Assembly (NCBI RefSeq): GCF_013337185.1
Contig: NZ_SWDE01000001.1
Coordinates: 2,127,397 to 2,191,396, forward strand
Direction: 5' to 3'
Source of the DNA: Serratia proteamaculans
GTDB taxonomy: Bacteria > Pseudomonadota > Gammaproteobacteria > Enterobacterales > Enterobacteriaceae
Length of the DNA stretch: 64,000 bases
Both the position numbers and the translations under genes were made by a program. The notes under the pieces are model-generated. The model made no database searches. It was not told where the DNA came from and was given only the letters and a program-made list of their open reading frames with translations. Shown here one piece after another: positions 16,611-24,837 of the stretch (its first letter is position 1; each line of letters opens with the position of its first letter).

Positions 16611-16745
16611 ATGCGTCGTATTATGATGTTCGTCTGTGCGTTAACTATTAGCGCAATGCTTTCCGGCTGTATATTCCCACCACCTGGCGGCGGCGGTGGT
16701 GGTGGGCGCGGCGGGCATGGCTACCACTTTAACGGCCCACGTTAA
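16611..16745 (+). CDS. Small glycine-rich lipoprotein, 44 aa
   Basis: The reading frame starting at 16611 gives a short signal with lipobox MLSGC near residue 20. The mature peptide has only about 25 residues: PP repeats, seven consecutive glycines, then RGGHGYHFNGPR. A longer in-frame start upstream would destroy the signal-peptide layout. It is probably an envelope lipoprotein and may bind metal through its histidines; function unknown. It lies in tandem with another tiny secreted protein. Confidence 0.55.
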   Translation: MRRIMMFVCALTISAMLSGCIFPPPGGGGGGGRGGHGYHFNGPR

Positions 16746-16804
16746 TGGTCAGCCCCGACTCAGGGGCTGAGCAAAAATATAATATTATCAATTCAGGATA
16801 TAGA

Positions 16805-17032
16805 ATGAAAAAGCTGATAGTTATTATTGCCGCCGTCATGGCGTTAAATTGCGCATCGGTTTTCGCGGCACCGCCGATAAATGAACATAATGACAGGCCG
16901 GTGGTTCATCAAAATAATAAAAAGCCGCACCACAATAAAGTGCAGCCCAAGCCCCATCACAATAAAAAACCGCTCAAAAGGCCCTATAAAAAAATGCCAG
17001 AAAAGCGTGCGCCGGAGATCCGCCCCCACTAG
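16805..17032 (+). CDS. Small secreted His/Lys-rich protein, 75 aa
   Basis: The ATG at 16805 (AGGATATAGA upstream) opens a clean signal peptide (MKKLIVIIAAVMALNCASVFAA). The mature part is about 53 residues and very basic and His-rich, with a repeated PHHNK motif (KKPHHNKVQPKPHHNKKPLKRP). No cysteine remains after cleavage. The composition suggests metal or polyanion binding in the periplasm; that is inference. It follows the glycine-rich lipoprotein by 59 bp on the same strand. Confidence 0.6.
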   Translation: MKKLIVIIAAVMALNCASVFAAPPINEHNDRPVVHQNNKKPHHNKVQPKPHHNKKPLKRPYKKMPEKRAPEIRPH

Positions 17033-17082
17033 CCGCGATTATTAATGTCAGTGATTGAGCAGCGATAACGCTACCCTGGAAA

Positions 17083-17113
17083 ACTCACCCCACCGGCATG
17101 CGGTGGGTGTGAG
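17083..17113. terminator. Hairpin downstream of the flavin reductase gene
   Basis: CTCACCCCACCG followed by GCAT and CGGTGGGTGTGAG makes an imperfect 12-bp stem between convergent genes. Confidence 0.5.
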
Positions 17114-17127
17114 TCTCGGGGCATGAT

Positions 17128-17712
17128 TTACAGCGTCTTTGCCCGCAGGGTGTCGCCACTGCGAATAAAATTGCCGGCCCCCAGATGATGGATGGTATGC
17201 AACTGCGGATCGGCATCGGCAAAGTTCCAGCGACCACCGTGAAACACCCGCTCATCTGCGGCTGCGGCGACCACTTCGCCAAAGCAAGTATCATATTTCT
17301 GCTGCGCGCCGCTCTCCGGCAACAAACGGCACTCCAGCCAGGCCACACAACCCTGTTCTATCAGGGGAACATTCAATTGGGCGCTGGAGAAGGTTGCAAT
17401 GTTGAAGCGGGCAAACTTGTCCTCCACTTCCTGCCCCGAAATACTGCCCACCGCATAGGTGGTATCGATAAACATCGCTGCCGGAATGCAGATGCCGAAC
17501 ACCCCACTTTCCTCGATCATCTGCCGTGAATGCGCCCCCTTGTCGACCACGATGGCAATACGCGGCGGCGTGAATTCAACCGGCATCGACCAGGCGGCCG
17601 CCATCACATTGCGGCGTGTCCCATCCTGACTTCTGCTGGTGATCAACACCGTTGGGCCATGGTTAAGCAAACGGCTGGCATGTTCCAGTGCAACGGGGCG
17701 AAAATGATTCAT
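17128..17712 (-). CDS. Flavin reductase-like domain protein
   Basis: A 194-aa cytosolic protein of the flavin-reductase (split beta-barrel, FMN-binding) group. It has the typical opening PTVLITSRSQDGTRRNVMAAAWSMPVEFTPPRIAIVVDKGAHS, then SGVFGICIPA and CVAWLECRLLPE. Members reduce flavin for monooxygenases or act as NAD(P)H:flavin oxidoreductases; the partner is unknown. The ATG follows AAGGA by 6 bp. It is apparently monocistronic, lying beside the siderophore locus without obvious linkage, although flavin reductases can take part in ferric-siderophore reduction. Confidence 0.8.
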   Translation of the reverse strand: MNHFRPVALEHASRLLNHGPTVLITSRSQDGTRRNVMAAAWSMPVEFTPPRIAIVVDKGAHSRQMIEESGVFGICIPAAMFIDTTYAVGSISGQEVEDKFARFNIATFSSAQLNVPLIEQGCVAWLECRLLPESGAQQKYDTCFGEVVAAAADERVFHGGRWNFADADPQLHTIHHLGAGNFIRSGDTLRAKTL

Positions 17713-17880
17713 GGGAAGTCCTTCATTGGTGTTTCTGGCGGATCAAACATCGGGGGAACGGCGATTGCCTTCCATTGCGCAGTGTAGTTCTGCGTTGCTG
17801 CGGGGATCAATCGCGTTGGCGATAAAGAAGCACAGAATGTGTATGTCGATCGCTCTGAAGTCAGGCGCTGGCGGGAATAC

Positions 17881-17906
17881 GCTGCGTCAGCCTTCACTGA
17901 CGCAGC
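17881..17906. terminator. Hairpin at the end of the receptor-synthetase-propeller operon
   Basis: Perfect 10-bp inverted repeat GCTGCGTCAG (17881-17890) and CTGACGCAGC (17897-17906), ending 10 bp beyond the stop of the leftward YncE-like gene. It lacks a strong T-run. Confidence 0.5.
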
Positions 17907-17915
17907 AGGATAAAG

Positions 17916-19148
17916 CTAGTTTTTCGGCAGTTGAATACGCACCACGCTTTCTGGTTTTCCGGCCTTGGTGCTGGCGCCGTCATTTTTCACCGTCACGAAC
18001 AGCACATTGTTACTGGTATCCAGCGCCAGGCTGTTGGGATGCGGCGGCAAATCCAGCGTTTGCAGGCGTTTAAGCGTCTTCGCATCAAACACCGTCAGCG
18101 TGCCAGTACCGTGATCGACACGGATCCCTTTGCGGTTAGCGACGTATACCCGCTGGTTATGGTCGTCCAGCAGCAGGCCGATCGGTACTTCATCGGTCAG
18201 TTCGCTGGCCAATACCTTGCCGCTGTCCGCGTCCAGCGCGAATACCCGGTGGCCGCTGCTGCGTTTCTTGTAGGCACGCTCCAGATGAGTGTCGCGGTAG
18301 TTATCGCGATCGATCCCCTGATCCACCCCCAGCAAACGGTTGTTTTTGCCGTCATACACCAGATTCAGCAACTGATCCGCCTGGATCTCTTTGGTCGAGG
18401 TGATCGCCAGCGTGTCGGCATTCAGGGTGATCAACTGCCCCTGCATGTTGGAGACAAATACCCGCCGTCCTTTTTCGTCGATGGTGATCCCTACCGCGTT
18501 GTAGCCAAAACCGGGGATCATTTTTTCCAGTTTTTGGGTTTTGGTATCCACCACAAACAGCACGCTATCGACCCCGAACCCCAGCCCCGGCAGGAACAGG
18601 CGACCGCTCTGCGCGTCATATTTCACCTCGCGGATGCGGTATTGATAGTCCTCGGTGATCTTGAAGCGCTTAAGCTCTTCGAGCAAAAACTCCAGCCGCT
18701 TACCGCTGATACCGGCATCTTTGTAGGTTTTTTCCAGCATGCTCTTTTCGGTCACCCGGATGCTGGCCAGTGCACGGTTACTGGTGGTATCGACCACGCC
18801 GACTGAGCCGTTGAAACCCTGCGTCAGATAGAGCCGATGCCCGGCATCATCCAGCGCCACACCAAAGCCTTTCACCTGCAGCGGGATCTCCGCCTGCACC
18901 GCCAGCGTGGCCGGATCCAGCCGCAGTACGCGGGATTTCGCCTCTTCCTTCCAGTCTGGCGCACTGACAAACAGTGCCTGCTGGCTTGGGCTGAAGGCCA
19001 TTTCCACCACCGCCGACGACAACGGCTGACGCTTGATATCTTCTGGCTTAATCCCGGCATCACGGGCCTGCGCCGCACCGGCCACCACCAACGACGTGGC
19101 GATCAACAATGACAATAAAGCGCGGGGTGTTCCTAAAGTTCCAGACAT
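17916..19148 (-). CDS. YncE-like periplasmic beta-propeller protein
   Basis: A 410-aa protein with signal peptide (cleavage near AAQARD) and repeated blade motifs typical of seven-bladed YVTN/NHL-like propellers (KSRVLRLDPATLAV, GSVGVVDTTSN, VDSVLFVVDTKTQKLEKMIPGFGYNAVGITIDEKGRRVFVSN, GTLTVFDAKTLKRLQTLDLPPHPNSLALD). It resembles E. coli YncE, a periplasmic protein reported to be iron-regulated. It starts 46 bp after the C-PCP-C synthetase gene on the same strand, so it belongs to the siderophore operon. A role in periplasmic handling of the ferric siderophore is inference. An insert of about 35 residues (KSMLEKTYKDAGISGKRLEFLLEELKR) between blades is helical. Confidence 0.8.
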   Translation of the reverse strand: MSGTLGTPRALLSLLIATSLVVAGAAQARDAGIKPEDIKRQPLSSAVVEMAFSPSQQALFVSAPDWKEEAKSRVLRLDPATLAVQAEIPLQVKGFGVALDDAGHRLYLTQGFNGSVGVVDTTSNRALASIRVTEKSMLEKTYKDAGISGKRLEFLLEELKRFKITEDYQYRIREVKYDAQSGRLFLPGLGFGVDSVLFVVDTKTQKLEKMIPGFGYNAVGITIDEKGRRVFVSNMQGQLITLNADTLAITSTKEIQADQLLNLVYDGKNNRLLGVDQGIDRDNYRDTHLERAYKKRSSGHRVFALDADSGKVLASELTDEVPIGLLLDDHNQRVYVANRKGIRVDHGTGTLTVFDAKTLKRLQTLDLPPHPNSLALDTSNNVLFVTVKNDGASTKAGKPESVVRIQLPKN

Positions 19149-19194
19149 CCGTTTATCTCCATGAAAGTAATAAAGTCAGTTAGGGTGAACAGTG

Positions 19195-22119
19195 TCATTG
19201 CCGTGGTACCGGCGGCAGGGCAGCTAGCGGCATGTCCCCGTCGGCCAACTGGGCAAAATGTGAGAACACGTGCTGGATGCTGCCGGCGATCAGCTCCGCC
19301 TGTTGCGCGGTGTAGTGATCGGTGCGGTAGGTCATCATCACGCGCAGAGATTTCACGCCGTCGAGGTTTTCTTCCATCACTTCAAACTGCAGACCGAGCA
19401 ACGATGCGGTTTTCTCCGGCTCCACCTGACGGTAGGCCACCCGGCTGCCGTCCTGCAGGATGAATGCCCCATTCAATTTGATGCGGCTGTGGATCTGGAT
19501 GAACACTTCGAACATGTGATTCTTGCGATCGGCATCAACGCCAAACAGCCCTTCTTCCACCAGATCGATGGGAATATCGGTGTAGGGCATGGAGCCGTTG
19601 ATGGTGTTTTTAACCTGATCAATCAGGCCCGCCACCGTCAGCTGTTCGGCGAAACGTACCCGGTGCACCACTACGGTGGTGAAGTAGCCGATGGTGTCGA
19701 AATACTCGGCGTCGTTACGTCCGGAAGTGGAAGTGCCCACCAGCAGATCCGCCGGGCCACCGAGCAGGCGCAGGGCCGTGGTAATACCGGCGTAGACCAC
19801 GTTGAACAGGGAGGCGTTGTTCTTTCTGGCCTGCGCGTACAGCCCGTCGGCCACCGCCGGGTCGATGTCGAACTCCAGCCAGCCGCCGTCAACGTCAGCT
19901 TCGGCCGGTACCGCAGGATGGTGCGAAGGTTGCTGCTGGAACAACGGCTGCCCGACCGGCGCGTCACGCAGGTTATCCAGCCAGTAATCCAGGTGTTGCT
20001 GTACTACGCCGCCCGCCTGCTGCTGCCGGGCAAAGGCGTGAAACTGCGGCACGGCACTTTTCCACTGCGGCGCTTGTCCCGCCACGCGCTGGCTATAGGC
20101 CACGCCCAATTCGTCCATCATCAGGTTCAGCGACCACTCGTCGAGCACCACATGGTGGAACAGCAGCGAAAGCAACTGTTGACCGGTGGCGGCATCCCGC
20201 AGGAAGGTCGCACGCAGCGGCAGCTCGGCGGTCAGATCAAAGCGGTGATCCCCCGCCCTGGCCAACAACTCACTGGCATCACCGGCCGGTGTTTGATCGG
20301 AGAAATAAAACCAGCCGTAATCCAGCAAGTCAGCGGCTGGCACCACCTGCTGATATACCTCGCCGTCTCGGTCGATAAACAGCGAGCGCAATACGCTGTG
20401 GCGGGTCATCACGTCGATAAACGCCTGACGCAGCGCGGTTTCATCCACCGGATCGAGGAAACAGATGGCGAATGGCAGATTGAAGATCTCGTCGTGGCCG
20501 AAGGCCTCGTAAACCTTCCACAAGGAATGCTGTGCCAGAGACAACGGCGCCTGAACCGCCTCCTCCTGTGGTTGCGCGGCAAGTTGCTGTGCGTTCGGTT
20601 CGGCCACCGCCTGACGCTTGGCGTAAGCCGACAATCCACGGGCAGTGGCGTGACTGAACAGATCGTTAATATTGAGTTCGATGCGATGCAGGCTGAGCAA
20701 ACGGCCGATAACCCGGGTCGCCACCAGCGAGTGCCCGCCGCGATCGAAGAAATCTTCATCGGCTGTCATCTCCGGTGCGACCAGCGCGTCGCGGAATTCC
20801 GCCAGGATCAGTTGGGCAATCTCGGCATTTTCTGCTGGCGCGTCTTGCGTCGCCAAAACGCTCTCGGGCAAGGTTGACGGTTGCTCTGCGGCAGGAAGCA
20901 GCGCCGCCGTTATCAATCTTCCGGCGAGGAAAGCGACAAACTGTTCCAGCAGGAAAGGCGCGGCATGTGGCGTTAAACGGGGATCCGTAACCAGTTCCAG
21001 CACCACCGAGTCCGGATCCGGCAGGCTCAGGGCCAGCACCATTTCAAACGGCGTATGCAGCGGCGGCAGCAATAGCCGTTCTGCGCTGACACCGTCAAGC
21101 TGCAACGCCACCGACGAGTCCGCCAGCCAGGTCACCAACAGTTGGGCCAGTTGGGGATTAGCCAGTTCCGCCGTTTGCTGTGTCAGCAGGCGACCTTCCG
21201 CCTCCGGATCCACAGGCCCCAGGGTCAGACGTTTTAGCTGCGCAGTGCTCATCCAGGCGTTCAGGCCGCTCGCCTGCTGCGCATCGCCCTGCGGCACACT
21301 CAGTTGCACTGGTTGCCCGCCGGACTGAGCGCTGATAAAGCGCCCAAAACGCACGGCAATCGCCGCCAGCAGCGTCGCCGGGTTGTCTGTAGTCGGCAAG
21401 ATTTTGCGCGCTACGCGGGTCGCTATACGCACCCCGGCCTGAGCCAGCAGCTCATTCTGAGGGACGGATGTCTGATAATCCCGCAGCGCCGTCGCCTGAC
21501 GCGGCCACGGCAGCACCAACTCGCTGGCTTCCGGCAGGGTCGCCACCGGGGAAATGATGGCAAAACTCGGCGTCGGCTCAATGCCGTTATACAGCGCCGA
21601 CAGCGTGGTCAATAATTGCCGACAGGACAGCGTGGGGGCCAAAATATCGTGCGCCACTACACCTAATATCGCACCGCTGCCGGTAAACAGCAGGAAACGT
21701 ATCGGTGCTTCTCGCGCCAGTTCGAAAGGAGCGGCCTGCGCCTGCAGCAAACGGCTAACCGCCTGTTGCTGGCCGATAACCGCCTGAATGCTCACCGGGT
21801 TTAGCGGCGCGCTACCCCGCAGTTTGCGCAAACCCTGTTCATCATCAAAGTCATAACGAACGTCCAGCTCCGGCATCAGTCGCGTCAGGGCTTCCAGCGC
21901 GCTGACCAAACGGCCGATATCCGGCTCGCCACCCAGGCGCCAGGCCATTGCCTGCTGACAGCTGCCATCGCCCCGCTGCTGGTGCATAAACCACGCCAGC
22001 TCTTCCGCTTCGCTCAATGGCTGGCTGGCGTCCTGCGCCCGAGCCCCCAGAGTCTCGAACGCCAGATCCAGACGCTGGGCCTCGTCATCGCTGAGAATAT
22101 TGTCAAAATAACCGCTCAC
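19195..22119 (-). CDS. Siderophore NRPS, C-PCP-C (VibF C-terminal part)
   Basis: A 974-aa synthetase protein. The first condensation-like domain (about 1-420) has AHDILAP where HHxxxDG is expected, so it is probably inactive, as in VibF C1. The carrier domain has a good 4'-phosphopantetheine site, DRGGHSLVAT, Ser464. The second condensation domain (about 525-970) keeps HHVVLDE (H655, H656, D660), with Glu in place of the usual Gly. This equals the C1-PCP-C2 end of vibriobactin synthetase VibF. The likely role is to hold the dihydroxyphenyl-methyloxazolinyl group and transfer it to the amine made by the VibH-like protein. A GTG start at 22119 is chosen from AAGGAGA upstream; an ATG at 22155 has no such site. 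Probably the serratiochelin SchF3 equivalent. Confidence 0.85.
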   Translation of the reverse strand: MSGYFDNILSDDEAQRLDLAFETLGARAQDASQPLSEAEELAWFMHQQRGDGSCQQAMAWRLGGEPDIGRLVSALEALTRLMPELDVRYDFDDEQGLRKLRGSAPLNPVSIQAVIGQQQAVSRLLQAQAAPFELAREAPIRFLLFTGSGAILGVVAHDILAPTLSCRQLLTTLSALYNGIEPTPSFAIISPVATLPEASELVLPWPRQATALRDYQTSVPQNELLAQAGVRIATRVARKILPTTDNPATLLAAIAVRFGRFISAQSGGQPVQLSVPQGDAQQASGLNAWMSTAQLKRLTLGPVDPEAEGRLLTQQTAELANPQLAQLLVTWLADSSVALQLDGVSAERLLLPPLHTPFEMVLALSLPDPDSVVLELVTDPRLTPHAAPFLLEQFVAFLAGRLITAALLPAAEQPSTLPESVLATQDAPAENAEIAQLILAEFRDALVAPEMTADEDFFDRGGHSLVATRVIGRLLSLHRIELNINDLFSHATARGLSAYAKRQAVAEPNAQQLAAQPQEEAVQAPLSLAQHSLWKVYEAFGHDEIFNLPFAICFLDPVDETALRQAFIDVMTRHSVLRSLFIDRDGEVYQQVVPAADLLDYGWFYFSDQTPAGDASELLARAGDHRFDLTAELPLRATFLRDAATGQQLLSLLFHHVVLDEWSLNLMMDELGVAYSQRVAGQAPQWKSAVPQFHAFARQQQAGGVVQQHLDYWLDNLRDAPVGQPLFQQQPSHHPAVPAEADVDGGWLEFDIDPAVADGLYAQARKNNASLFNVVYAGITTALRLLGGPADLLVGTSTSGRNDAEYFDTIGYFTTVVVHRVRFAEQLTVAGLIDQVKNTINGSMPYTDIPIDLVEEGLFGVDADRKNHMFEVFIQIHSRIKLNGAFILQDGSRVAYRQVEPEKTASLLGLQFEVMEENLDGVKSLRVMMTYRTDHYTAQQAELIAGSIQHVFSHFAQLADGDMPLAALPPVPRQ

Positions 22120-22176
22120 TGCTGTCTCTCCTTGCGCCCGGCAATGCCGGAACATCGGGGAATGCTGATGATAAGA

Positions 22177-22196
22177 AGGGGCGTCGAGACGCCCCT
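22177..22196 (-). terminator. Intercistronic hairpin between receptor and synthetase genes
   Basis: AGGGGCGTC (22177-22185) and GACGCCCCT (22188-22196) form a perfect 9-bp stem. There is no T-run, so it may reduce read-through or protect the receptor mRNA rather than fully terminate. Confidence 0.5.
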
Positions 22197-22209
22197 GGTT
22201 GCTAACGCA

Positions 22210-24333
22210 TCAGAAGGTCAGTTCAACTGCAGCACCCACCATGCGCGGACGCTGTTGGGTCGCGGTATACACGTCGTTGCCACTGACCATCACGCGACGC
22301 TCAGAGTCGAACAGGTTCTGCGCGTACAGGGTGGCGCGCCCATAGGCGAAGGTGTACGCCAGTTGGGTATTTGCCGACCAATAGGAACCGATTCGCCCGC
22401 GTGAGTCGTTGTCATATTGCGAGTAGTAGGAGTCCGAGAACGCCACGTTGCCGCTCAGCTCCAGCCCGGCCATCAACTGGTATTTGGCCCCCATGTTGGC
22501 GGTATAGGCCGGCGCTCGTGCCAGTTCATGCCCATCAACACCGCTGCCCGAGAACTTCTTGATCTTGGTCTTCAGCAGGCCAACGTTGCTGAACAGCTCG
22601 AAGTCCCAGCGCGGCTGCCAGGTGGCGCCCATTTCCGCACCGTAGGTTTCCACCTTGTCGGCATTGCGGATCACCGACGAGTTTGGCCCCAGGGAATACG
22701 GCAGTTGCATGTCCTTGTAGTCGTTGTAGAAGATATTGCTGGTCAGAATGACGTTGGCGTCTTTCAGGTGGTGGCGGGTGTAGAGTTCATAGTTCCAGAC
22801 ATACTCGGAACCATAGGTGTAGTTGACCACCGGCGTGCCGATAGTGATGCCGGCTCCACCGGCGTTATAGCCGCGTGCCACCTTGGCCCCGTAGGTCTGG
22901 GTATCCGTCGGTTTCCAGGCCAGATCCAGCTTCGGCAGGAACACGTCGTAGGTTTCGTCGAAGTCAATGCGCACGGCCTTGCTGCCGCCGGTGCGCTGAC
23001 GGTGCTCTCGCTCCAAACGCGTGGCGGCGGTGAGATCCACATGTGGAGTAATGGCGTAAGTCAGTTCGGCAAACACCGAGTTGGTATCGGTTTTATCCTT
23101 GAAGGTCGAGCCGCCGAAAATATTGACGAACTCATCCTGCTTGGCATGGAAATAACGCAGCCCTGCTAGTCCGTGCAGGCGACTGTCCGGCCCACCAAAA
23201 CGCGCCACCGGCTCTACGTGTATCTCTTTGCCGTCGATGTCAGCGTACGGCAGGGCATAAGCGGTAGGACGGTTGATATTAAAGTCGGTGTAAATCACCC
23301 GATTTTCCAGCGTCAGGCTGTCGGACTGCTCCCAGGCCAGATCCCAGACGCCGCTGTTGGTGTTACTTTTAAATACCGCGCGGCGCGGATCGTGCCGCAG
23401 GCTGGTTGGATGAACCAATGGGTTGAGGCTTTCGTTTTGCGGTGAGGTGCTGCCAAAATGGTTAAAGGTCAGCTTGGTGGTCAGTTCTCGCATCCCTGCC
23501 GGGTTGAACAACAGCTTGGCGCGGGCGGTGGTAGCTTCGACCTCGCGTGGGTCGCCTACCGGCTCATAGGCAGGCAAGTCGACGTCACTGCGGCGGCGCT
23601 GGCGATCAACGCTGACGCGGAACGCCAGTTGATCTTCCACCAGCGGGCCGGAAGCCATGGCAGACAACTGTGATGAATGCTGATTACCCACCCCGCCCTT
23701 GAAAGCACTTTCCCAATCAAAGGTCGGATCCTTACTGGCCATCACGATGGCACCGGCAATCGCGTTACGCCCCTGGATATAGCTCTGCGGGCCGAGGAAT
23801 ACCTCGACACGATCCAAATCCCACAGCGACTGCGGCCCATAGGCCTGCTCGTTGTAGGTCAACGAGCGACCATCCAGTGACAGATTGAGGCGCGGACGGG
23901 TGCCGCTGAGAAAGGCATTGGCGCCGGTATTCGGGCCGGAACCATCGATACCGCGCACGGTCGGCAGATCGTTACCGATGCCAACATCCATGACGTTGGG
24001 GGTCATGCGTAACAAATCGGGGACCTGCAACGCATTGGGCATAGAGGCAATGCGTTCACTGTCGAACACTTGCACGCTGGAGCCGGTATCAAAAATACTG
24101 CGTTTGATTTTTTCGCCGGTGACCAACAGGCTTTCCGAGTCCTGCCAGTTATCGTTACGTTTGCTGTCTGCGGCTTCCTGAACCTTCTCGTCCACGACGG
24201 CGGCGTTAACGCTGCCCACGGACAGAGAGCAAAGACCCAGAAAGAGTGAGGAAATTGCCCCAATGGCCTGTAAGCCTGCTTTTTCCCTGTTTCCTACGAT
24301 TTTATGCCTTTGAGCCGCTGAATGCTTGCTCAT
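22210..24333 (-). CDS. TonB-dependent siderophore receptor
   Basis: An outer-membrane receptor of 707 aa. A long basic N-region precedes the signal peptide (cleavage near VNAAVVDE). A TonB-box-like ESLLVTGEK follows, then the plug domain (SERIASMPNALQVPDLLRMTPNV, GPQSLWDLDRVEVFLGPQSYIQGRNAIAGAIVMASKDP). A beta-barrel with many aromatic strands ends ...RPRMVGAAVELTF, with terminal Phe as expected for BAM recognition. It heads the leftward operon with the C-PCP-C synthetase and the YncE-like gene, and is divergent from the Cy genes across a Fur-box region. It is therefore the probable receptor for the catecholate siderophore made here. The ribosome site is AAAGGAG. Confidence 0.92.
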   Translation of the reverse strand: MSKHSAAQRHKIVGNREKAGLQAIGAISSLFLGLCSLSVGSVNAAVVDEKVQEAADSKRNDNWQDSESLLVTGEKIKRSIFDTGSSVQVFDSERIASMPNALQVPDLLRMTPNVMDVGIGNDLPTVRGIDGSGPNTGANAFLSGTRPRLNLSLDGRSLTYNEQAYGPQSLWDLDRVEVFLGPQSYIQGRNAIAGAIVMASKDPTFDWESAFKGGVGNQHSSQLSAMASGPLVEDQLAFRVSVDRQRRRSDVDLPAYEPVGDPREVEATTARAKLLFNPAGMRELTTKLTFNHFGSTSPQNESLNPLVHPTSLRHDPRRAVFKSNTNSGVWDLAWEQSDSLTLENRVIYTDFNINRPTAYALPYADIDGKEIHVEPVARFGGPDSRLHGLAGLRYFHAKQDEFVNIFGGSTFKDKTDTNSVFAELTYAITPHVDLTAATRLEREHRQRTGGSKAVRIDFDETYDVFLPKLDLAWKPTDTQTYGAKVARGYNAGGAGITIGTPVVNYTYGSEYVWNYELYTRHHLKDANVILTSNIFYNDYKDMQLPYSLGPNSSVIRNADKVETYGAEMGATWQPRWDFELFSNVGLLKTKIKKFSGSGVDGHELARAPAYTANMGAKYQLMAGLELSGNVAFSDSYYSQYDNDSRGRIGSYWSANTQLAYTFAYGRATLYAQNLFDSERRVMVSGNDVYTATQQRPRMVGAAVELTF

Positions 24334-24530
24334 AGATGTATTCTCCTTTCATCCCAGATGCACAAAAATTTAATTGTTTTCACATAGGTAACGACGCTGC
24401 TTTTCACACTGACAATGGCATTGCGGCCTTCCTGACCTTGCTGTTGCATATCCTTGCCGCAGACAAACGCCCCACCCCCGATGCGCAGCGGGCAGAGACT
24501 GATTTTTGTCTGGAAACGTAAAGAATTGTT

Positions 24531-24549
24531 AATAATGATAATATTTTAC
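24531..24549. promoter_or_regulatory. Fur box 1
   Basis: AATAATGATAATATTTTAC matches the 19-bp Fur consensus at 14 positions, including the TAATGATAAT core. Confidence 0.6.
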
Positions 24550-24553
24550 ATAT

Positions 24554-24572
24554 TTTAATGCAAATCATTATC
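24554..24572. promoter_or_regulatory. Fur box 2
   Basis: TTTAATGCAAATCATTATC matches the 19-bp Fur consensus at 15 positions, with an intact AATCATTATC half. With box 1 it can serve both divergent siderophore promoters. Confidence 0.65.
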
Positions 24573-24837
24573 ACTTGAGTGAATGAATACCAGGGAAAAC
24601 AATCAGAAAGGAGATCGGTAAAGCAAAAGCCTCACATCGCTATAAAATCAATAATTTCATTTAAAATGAATAGAAAACATAATCATATCAGAGTTAATAA
24701 TTTATCCCTCTGAGCACAACCTCGCATTACCCACATTATTCCCCTGCGTTATCATAATAAATATTAATAGTAATAATTTTCATTCCCATTAACATTGCAA
24801 TATATTCTTACAGTCTCTCAATACTGATGGAAACCCA

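Larger units (their letters stand above)
24334..24837. promoter_or_regulatory. Divergent promoter region of the siderophore genes
   Basis: About 500 bp between the receptor and Cy genes. The right half (24590-24837) is very AT-rich, and two Fur-box-like sequences lie near the middle. No ORF here looks coding. Confidence 0.6.

Noticed and set aside
17931..18806. Plus-strand 291-codon frame opposite the YncE-like gene
   Set aside because: Low-quality composition and no start signal; the minus-strand propeller gene explains the region.
19270..20877. Long plus-strand open frame opposite the C-PCP-C synthetase gene
   Set aside because: Shadow of a GC-rich coding strand; no ribosome site or recognisable domain, and the minus strand has clear NRPS motifs.
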